Shown piece after piece: positions 5,860 to 10,117 of a stretch of DNA of 10,117 bases; within the stretch, counting starts at the first letter, position 1; each line of letters begins with the position of its first letter. Where the stretch lies: positions 1 through 10,117 of the forward strand of contig NZ_CALJAH010000416.1 in assembly GCF_938028185.1 (NCBI RefSeq), given 5' to 3'. The DNA comes from an uncultured Cardiobacterium sp. GTDB taxonomy: Bacteria > Pseudomonadota > Gammaproteobacteria > Cardiobacteriales > Cardiobacteriaceae. The translations under genes were made by a program, and so were the position numbers. The notes under the pieces are model-generated. The model ran no database searches. It was not told the origin of the DNA and worked only from the letters and a program-made list of their open reading frames with translations.

Positions 5860-6735
5860 ATGTTTAGAGGTTCTATCGTCGCCTTGGTGACGCCGATGCA
5901 CGACGACGGCAGCGTGGACTGGAACGCGCTCGCCGCGCTGATTGAATGGCATTGCACGAGCGGCACCGATGCCATCGTCGCCGTCGGCACTACCGGCGAA
6001 TCCGCCACCCTAAGCCCCGCCGAACACAAGGCCGTCATCCGTTTCACCGTGGAAAAAGCCGCCGGGCGCGTGCCGGTGATTGCCGGTACCGGCGGGAATT
6101 CCACCAGCGAGGCGATAGACCTCTCGCTGGCCGCTTACGATGCCGGCTGCGCCGCCACCCTGCAAGTCGTCCCCTACTACAACAAACCGCCACAACGCGG
6201 CCTCTACGCCCACTTCAAGGCCGTCGCCGACGCCGTGCCGATGCCGCATCTGCTCTACAACGTCCCTGGCCGCACCTCATGCGACCTGCTGCCCGATACC
6301 GTCGTCGCCCTCGCCGCAATCCCGAACATCATCGGCATCAAAGAAGCGAGCAACATGGCGCGGATGGTCGAGCTGCGCGCCGTCTGCCCGGCAGGATTTG
6401 ACATCCTCTGCGGCGAAGACGGCCTCTCCGCCGAAGCACTGTGCAACGGCACCGTGGACGGCGTCATCTCCGTCACCGCCAACCTCGCGCCGGACATCAT
6501 GCACGACATGGCCACAGCAGGCCTTGCGGGCGAACACAACCGCTGCCACGCGCTCAACGACCGCCTCGCGCCGCTGCACGAAGCCATGTTCTACGAATGC
6601 AACCCGCTGCCGGTCAAATGGGCACTGCACCGCCTCGGCAAAATCGGCCCCGGCATCCGCCTGCCGCTGGTGCCGCTCGCGCCCGACGTACAAACCCGCG
6701 TCGAAGCCGCGCTGCGCCACGCCCAACTCCTCTAA
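5860..6735 (+). CDS. dapA: 4-hydroxy-tetrahydrodipicolinate synthase
   Basis: Condenses pyruvate with aspartate semialdehyde, the first committed step toward diaminopimelate and lysine, in the cytoplasm; usually a tetramer. The 291-residue protein (E. coli 292) is a TIM barrel of the DHDPS/NAL family. All catalytic residues fall at the E. coli positions: T44 and T45 in GTTGES, Y107 in PYYNKP, Y133 and R138 in YNVPGRT, and Schiff-base lysine K161 in GIKEAS. CGGA precedes the ATG at a suitable distance. It is followed after 15 bases by bamC, the same order as in E. coli, so the two are likely co-transcribed. Divergent from bcp across 90 bp with overlapping promoters. Confidence 0.97.
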   Translation: MFRGSIVALVTPMHDDGSVDWNALAALIEWHCTSGTDAIVAVGTTGESATLSPAEHKAVIRFTVEKAAGRVPVIAGTGGNSTSEAIDLSLAAYDAGCAATLQVVPYYNKPPQRGLYAHFKAVADAVPMPHLLYNVPGRTSCDLLPDTVVALAAIPNIIGIKEASNMARMVELRAVCPAGFDILCGEDGLSAEALCNGTVDGVISVTANLAPDIMHDMATAGLAGEHNRCHALNDRLAPLHEAMFYECNPLPVKWALHRLGKIGPGIRLPLVPLAPDVQTRVEAALRHAQLL

Positions 6736-6750
6736 CCCCTCGCGAATCCC

Positions 6751-7917
6751 ATGAAAACACACATCCTGCCCCTCCTCGGCGCCGTCCTGCTCATGACCGC
6801 CTGCAGCAACACCAGCCTGCGCGACGCCATCCCCGACCGCCGCCCCGATTACCGGCAAAGCAACGTCAGCCGCCAACTGGAAGTCCCGCCTGACCTGAGC
6901 GGCGGTACCCTCGACGACCAGCTCACCGTGCCGGACATGAACCCGGCCAGCGTCGCCAGCTACCGCGCCTACAGCCAGGACAACGCCATCCGCGACAAAC
7001 GCGGCTTCATCGAAGTGCTGCCGCAACTCTACGGCGTACAAGTCATCGAACAACCCGGCACCCTGCCCTACATCCTCGTCTCCGCCGACACCTCGACCAC
7101 CTGGAGCGCCGTCAAAAAATACTGGGAAAACAACGGCATTCGCCTGCGTACCCAGGAGCCCGCCATTGGCCTGATGGAAACCGACTGGCTGGAAAACCAG
7201 TCCGACCTGCCGCGCACCGGCTTCAGCGGCCTGCTCGACAACCTCATCAAACTCACCCACGACAGCGGTACCCGCGACCGCTACCGCGTCCGCTTCTCGC
7301 GCGAAGGCGACAAAACCGGCGTCAGCATCGTTTACAGCCAGGCCGAAGAAAAAGCCGTGCGCGACCTCAACAGCAAAGACCCGCAAGGCTTCCGCTGGAG
7401 CCAGACCGACAACGACAACCCTGAACTCCAGCTCGAAATGACGCGGCGCATCGCGCTCTTTGTCTCCGCCGAACTGCGCCGCCAGCACGAAGTCAGCCAG
7501 CAACACGCGGGCGAAGGCGACCTCACCGGCGGCGCGGTCAACGGCGTACGCGCCCAACTCACCACGGCGGGCGGCCACCCGGCGCTCACCATCCAGGGCA
7601 ACTACGGCCAGGCATGGCGCGTACTCGGCATCGGCCTTGACAAGGCGAGCTTCTCCCTCGAAAAACAGGACTACAAAAGCGGCACCTACCAGGTGCAATA
7701 CCTGCCGCAGAGCGCCGAAAAAGTCCAAAAAACCGGCTTCTGGTCGCGCCTGTGGGGCAACAAAAAACCCCAAAACGCGGACAACGCACCGCGCTACCTC
7801 ATCCGCCTCTCCGACCAGGGCAGCCACAGCATCGCCGTCGTGCAAACCCCGGACGGCAAGGCCGCGAGCGACAAAGAAGCCCGCGCCCTGCTCGAAACCG
7901 TACAGAGTGCGCTGTAA
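6751..7917 (+). CDS. bamC: outer membrane assembly lipoprotein BamC
   Basis: Lipoprotein subunit of the BAM complex that folds beta-barrel proteins into the outer membrane, docking on BamD. The 388-residue precursor starts MKTHILPLLGAVLLMTACSN; the lipobox MTAC places the lipidated cysteine at C18. After it comes an extended low-structure stretch (about 20-95, with RRPDYRQSNVSRQLEVPPDL) corresponding to the part that wraps BamD in E. coli. Two helix-grip domains follow (about 100-250 and 265-388). It is somewhat longer than E. coli BamC (344), mainly through linkers. Identification rests on the N-terminal motif, the two-domain layout and position 15 bases after dapA, a conserved linkage. A terminator follows the stop. 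Confidence 0.9.
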   Translation: MKTHILPLLGAVLLMTACSNTSLRDAIPDRRPDYRQSNVSRQLEVPPDLSGGTLDDQLTVPDMNPASVASYRAYSQDNAIRDKRGFIEVLPQLYGVQVIEQPGTLPYILVSADTSTTWSAVKKYWENNGIRLRTQEPAIGLMETDWLENQSDLPRTGFSGLLDNLIKLTHDSGTRDRYRVRFSREGDKTGVSIVYSQAEEKAVRDLNSKDPQGFRWSQTDNDNPELQLEMTRRIALFVSAELRRQHEVSQQHAGEGDLTGGAVNGVRAQLTTAGGHPALTIQGNYGQAWRVLGIGLDKASFSLEKQDYKSGTYQVQYLPQSAEKVQKTGFWSRLWGNKKPQNADNAPRYLIRLSDQGSHSIAVVQTPDGKAASDKEARALLETVQSAL

Positions 7918-7942
7918 CACGCCGCATCGCACATACCCACAG

Positions 7943-7966
7943 GGTGCGCTCCGGCGCACCTTCTTT
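7943..7966 (+). terminator. dapA-bamC intrinsic terminator
   Basis: GGTGCGC (7943-7949) pairs with GCGCACC (7954-7960) around a TCCG loop, followed by TTCTTT (7961-7966). It starts 26 bases after the bamC stop and ends one base before the second 107-bp element. Confidence 0.8.
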
Positions 7967-7967
7967 A

Positions 7968-8074
7968 TATAGCAATCCTCACAAAGCCCTATACGGCGTT
8001 GCGCCGCTTCGCCGTACAACCGCGTACTGTCTTCAGCGGCGCGCCTTGTATAGAACTTTGTGAGTATTGCTATA
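7968..8074. mobile_element. 107-bp Correia-like MITE, copy 2
   Basis: Same exact length as copy 1, inverted relative to it. The ends are 7968-7986 and 8056-8074; they pair at 18 of 19 positions (one mismatch at end position 10). The 52-base core 7998-8049 is the exact reverse complement of 5210-5261. The ends differ from copy 1 at four positions (7, 12, 14, 15), and each change is present on both arms. It lies between the bamC terminator and pepP, ending 23 bases before the pepP ATG. Confidence 0.8.
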
Positions 8075-8091
8075 TTTCTCTACCCAAGGAA
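8068..8091 (+). promoter_or_regulatory. pepP promoter and RBS from the element end
   Basis: TGCTATATT (8068-8076) is an extended -10 box (TGn plus TATATT, 5 of 6) created by the last bases of the 107-bp element and the two following T residues. TTGTAT at 8046-8051 could be a -35 but at a long 19-base spacing. The start would fall near 8083, leaving a leader of about 15 bases with the strong Shine-Dalgarno AAGGAA at 8086-8091, six bases before the ATG. Confidence 0.5.
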
Positions 8092-8097
8092 ACCCGC

Positions 8098-9894
8098 ATG
8101 AACCTCAACACCCCCGCCGAACGCATCGCCGCCCTGCGCGCCGCGATGAAAGCCGCCCACCTCGATGCCTGGATTGCGCCGTCCGCCGACCCGCACCTCT
8201 CCGAATACATTCCCGAACACTGGCAGACCCGCCGCTGGCTCTCCGGCTTCGACGGCTCCGTCCCCACCCTCATCATCACCGCCGACCGCGCCGAACTGTG
8301 GGCGGACAGCCGCTACTGGGAGCAGGCGACGCAACAACTCGCGGGCAGCGGCGTCGTCCTGCAAAAACTCGGCTTCGGCAAAACCCACATCGACAGCCTC
8401 GCCGAACACCTCGCGCCAAACAGCCGCGTTGGCGTCGCCGCCGATATGCTCTCGCTTGCCGCCAAGCGCCAACTGGAAGCCGCCTTCGCCGCGAAAAACA
8501 TCAGCCTGGACACCGCACACGACCTGATTGACGCCCTCTGGCAAGACCGCCCGCCGCTGCCACAAGCGCCCGTTTACCCGCACGACCCGGCGTACATCAG
8601 CGAGCCAACCGCCGCCAAACTCGCCCGCGTCCGCGCCGCCATGCACGAACACGGCGCGACGCACCACCTCATCTCCAGCCTGGATGACATCGCCTGGCTG
8701 ACCAACCTGCGCGGCAGCGACGTCCCCTACAACCCGGTGTACCTCGCCTTCCTCCTCATCGACGAGCGCAGCGCCACCCTCTACCTCGACGAGCAGAAAC
8801 TCGCCCCCGCTGCGACCGCCGTCCTCGCTGCCGCCGACATCACCACCGCCCCCTACAGCGCGATTGGCGCGGCGCTCACCCGCCTCGATGGCCGCCTGCT
8901 GCTCGACCCGGCCAAAACCGCGATTAGTACCCTCGCCGACCTGCCCGCCACCGTCGCCCTCATCGAAGACACCAACCCGTCCTTCCTCTACAAATCCTGC
9001 AAAAACGAACGCGAACTGGCGCACACCCGCGAGGCGATGATTGCCGACGGCGCCGCCCTCTGCGGCTTCTTCGCCGAACTCGAAGCCAAACTGGCAGCAG
9101 GCGAAGCGCTGACCGAACTCGACATCGACCCACTGCTGGAAAAACACCGCAGCCAGCAACCGCAGCACATCAGCGCCAGCTTCGGCACCATCGCCGGCTA
9201 CAACGCCAACGCCGCGCTGCCGCACTACAGCCCCAGCGAAAAGAACCACAGCCGCATCACCGGCGACGGCCTGCTCCTCATCGACTCCGGCGGCCAATAC
9301 CAAAACGGCACCACCGACATCACCCGCGTCATCCCCGTCGGCACGCCCAGCGCCGCACAAAAACGCGACTACACCCTCGTCCTCAAGGCGCACATCGCCC
9401 TCGCGCAAATCACCTTCCCGGACGGCATCGCCGCTCCCTTGCTCGATGCCATCTGCCGCGCACCGATGTGGCAGGCACACTGTGACTACGGCCACGGCAC
9501 CGGGCACGGCGTCGGCTACTTCCTGAACGTGCACGAAGGGCCGCAAGTGCTGTCGTACCGCGCCCCCATTCACGCCCACAGCGCGATGAAAGAAGGGATG
9601 ATTACCTCGAACGAACCCGGCCTGTACCGCCCCGGCCAATGGGGCATCCGCATCGAAAACCTGATGGCAAACCGCCGCGTCGAAAGCCCGCAAGAAAGCG
9701 ACTTCGGCGACTACCTCTACTTTGAGACCCTCACCCTCTGCCCGATTGACACCCGCCTGATAGAGCGCGCGCTGCTCACCGACGCGGAAGCACAGTGGCT
9801 GAACGACTACCACGCCACCGTGCGCGACAAACTCGCACCACGCACCACGGGCGCGGCGCGAGAATGGCTGGAAGCCAACACCCGCCCCATCTGA
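8098..9894 (+). CDS. pepP: Xaa-Pro aminopeptidase (M24B, three-domain type)
   Basis: Cytoplasmic metallopeptidase that removes an N-terminal residue preceding proline. At 598 residues it is the long three-domain form like eukaryotic XPNPEP1, longer than the 441-residue E. coli PepP. The N-terminal creatinase-like domain (about 5-140) has SADPHLSEYIPEHW and WLSGFDGS; a second similar domain follows (about 165-300); the pita-bread catalytic domain spans about 305-530, with a C-terminal cap region after it. Dimetal ligands are all visible: D396 in LLIDSGGQY, D407 in GTTDITR, H470 in GHGTGHGVG, E506 in TSNEPGLY and E520 in GIRIEN. No signal peptide. The start at 8098 was chosen over an in-frame ATG at 7999 because the latter lies within the 107-bp element and AAGGAA stands 6 bases before 8098. 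Single-gene unit with its own terminator. Confidence 0.95.
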   Translation: MNLNTPAERIAALRAAMKAAHLDAWIAPSADPHLSEYIPEHWQTRRWLSGFDGSVPTLIITADRAELWADSRYWEQATQQLAGSGVVLQKLGFGKTHIDSLAEHLAPNSRVGVAADMLSLAAKRQLEAAFAAKNISLDTAHDLIDALWQDRPPLPQAPVYPHDPAYISEPTAAKLARVRAAMHEHGATHHLISSLDDIAWLTNLRGSDVPYNPVYLAFLLIDERSATLYLDEQKLAPAATAVLAAADITTAPYSAIGAALTRLDGRLLLDPAKTAISTLADLPATVALIEDTNPSFLYKSCKNERELAHTREAMIADGAALCGFFAELEAKLAAGEALTELDIDPLLEKHRSQQPQHISASFGTIAGYNANAALPHYSPSEKNHSRITGDGLLLIDSGGQYQNGTTDITRVIPVGTPSAAQKRDYTLVLKAHIALAQITFPDGIAAPLLDAICRAPMWQAHCDYGHGTGHGVGYFLNVHEGPQVLSYRAPIHAHSAMKEGMITSNEPGLYRPGQWGIRIENLMANRRVESPQESDFGDYLYFETLTLCPIDTRLIERALLTDAEAQWLNDYHATVRDKLAPRTTGAAREWLEANTRPI

Positions 9895-9900
9895 ACCGCA

Positions 9901-9926
9901 AAAAAGCCCGCTCCGGCGGGCTTTTT
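9901..9926 (+). terminator. pepP intrinsic terminator
   Basis: AAAAAGCCCGC (9901-9911) pairs perfectly with GCGGGCTTTTT (9916-9926) around a TCCG loop, six bases after the pepP stop. With five T residues it works in the pepP direction and, through the A-run, plausibly in the opposite direction too. Confidence 0.93.
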
Positions 9927-9951
9927 CTTGCACGGTGCTTTTCTTTTACCT

Positions 9952-10016
9952 GTAGGGTGGGGCTTGCCCCACCGTTCCAAAGCGTCCCGTTAATGGTGGG
10001 TCAAGCGCCACCCTAC
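9952..10016. repeat. REPIN-like inverted pair of GTAG REPs
   Basis: Two GTAG-headed hairpins face each other. The left unit (9952-9973) has a perfect 8-bp stem, GGTGGGGC with GCCCCACC around TT. The right unit is its reverse complement with two differences, ending CCCTAC at 10011-10016. Together they form a 65-base bipartite inverted structure like the REPINs mobilised by RAYT transposases. The GTAGGGTG head is shared with the REPs at 17-54 and 3490-3527, but the stem sequence is different. Confidence 0.7.
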
Positions 10017-10017
10017 C

Positions 10018-10055
10018 CATTTACATACACCATAGCGAGAAGGTGTATGTAAATG
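10018..10055. repeat. 14-bp perfect inverted repeat, function unknown
   Basis: CATTTACATACACC (10018-10031) and its exact complement (10042-10055) flank a 10-base loop. It is AT-rich against its surroundings and begins one base after the REPIN-like pair. No T-run follows on either side, so it is not a standard terminator. It could be an operator, a hairpin of a downstream transcript, or the end of another repeat. No gene is supported from here to the window end (10117). Confidence 0.6.
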
Positions 10056-10117
10056 CCTCTGCACCATTTCTTGACAACCAAAGCCCGCAGCCGCGCCATT
10101 TCCCCTGTTCACCAAAG

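Noticed and set aside
6277..8019. 580-codon open frame on the minus strand across dapA and bamC
   Set aside because: Mirror frame of two clearly recognised genes in GC-rich DNA. The translation is low-complexity (Ala, Gly, Val, Asp rich) with no family motif.
7999..8097. Upstream in-frame start for pepP
   Set aside because: The extension is encoded by the 107-bp repeat element. AAGGAA precedes the ATG at 8098.
8080..9933. 617-codon open frame on the minus strand across pepP
   Set aside because: Antisense shadow of pepP, which carries every metal ligand of M24B peptidases in the forward frame.
9795..10052. 85-codon open frame over the end of pepP and the 3' repeats
   Set aside because: Out-of-frame overlap with pepP followed by translated terminator and REP sequence; no ribosome site and no recognisable domain.
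10071..10099. TTGACA as a -35 box for a downstream gene
   Set aside because: No -10 resembling TATAAT is found at 16-18 bases spacing, so it is probably a chance hexamer.

Overview
The window is 10.1 kb of GC-rich (roughly 60% or more by eye), densely packed bacterial chromosome carrying core housekeeping genes. The gene content (short-type cysE, IscS/NifS-type desulfurase, xseA, dapA next to bamC, a three-domain aminopeptidase P) points to a Gram-negative gamma- or betaproteobacterium. BamC with a lipobox requires an outer membrane. The repeat families (GTAG-headed REPs and a Correia-like 107-bp element) suggest a host-associated lineage such as Cardiobacteriaceae or Neisseriaceae, but this placement is inference and no species is claimed.

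Layout. 1-271: non-coding leader with one GTAG-headed REP hairpin. 272-3419 (+): cysE, a cysteine desulfurase and xseA, packed as one likely operon (8-bp overlap, then a 24-bp gap). 3420-3595: non-coding, with a second identical REP followed by T6 (probable terminator) and a solo 14-bp end of the 107-bp element. 3596-4486 (-): LysR-type regulator, divergent from a KefF/MdaB-like flavin oxidoreductase (4583-5170, +). 5185-5291: first complete 107-bp Correia-like element, followed by a bidirectional terminator overlapping the end of bcp. 5305-5769 (-): Bcp/PrxQ peroxiredoxin, divergent from dapA-bamC (5860-7917, +) with overlapping promoters. 7943-7966: terminator. 7968-8074: second 107-bp element in opposite orientation, ending 23 bp before the pepP start and apparently supplying its -10 box. 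8098-9894 (+): aminopeptidase P, then a strong terminator, a REPIN-like inverted REP pair (9952-10016) and an unexplained 14-bp perfect inverted repeat (10018-10055).

How the genes relate. CysE makes O-acetylserine for cysteine synthesis and the coupled desulfurase draws sulfur from cysteine, so the first two genes join cysteine supply to sulfur use. xseA (exonuclease VII large subunit) seems only co-transcribed. The regulator/oxidoreductase pair and Bcp are redox functions. dapA (lysine and peptidoglycan precursor) and bamC (outer-membrane assembly) keep a linkage also known from enterobacteria.

The coding genes are conventional. The notable signal is in the gaps: two 107-bp elements with a base-for-base identical 52-bp core but different terminal repeats, in which four substitutions between copies are mirrored on both arms, plus REP/REPIN elements apparently reused as terminators and promoters.
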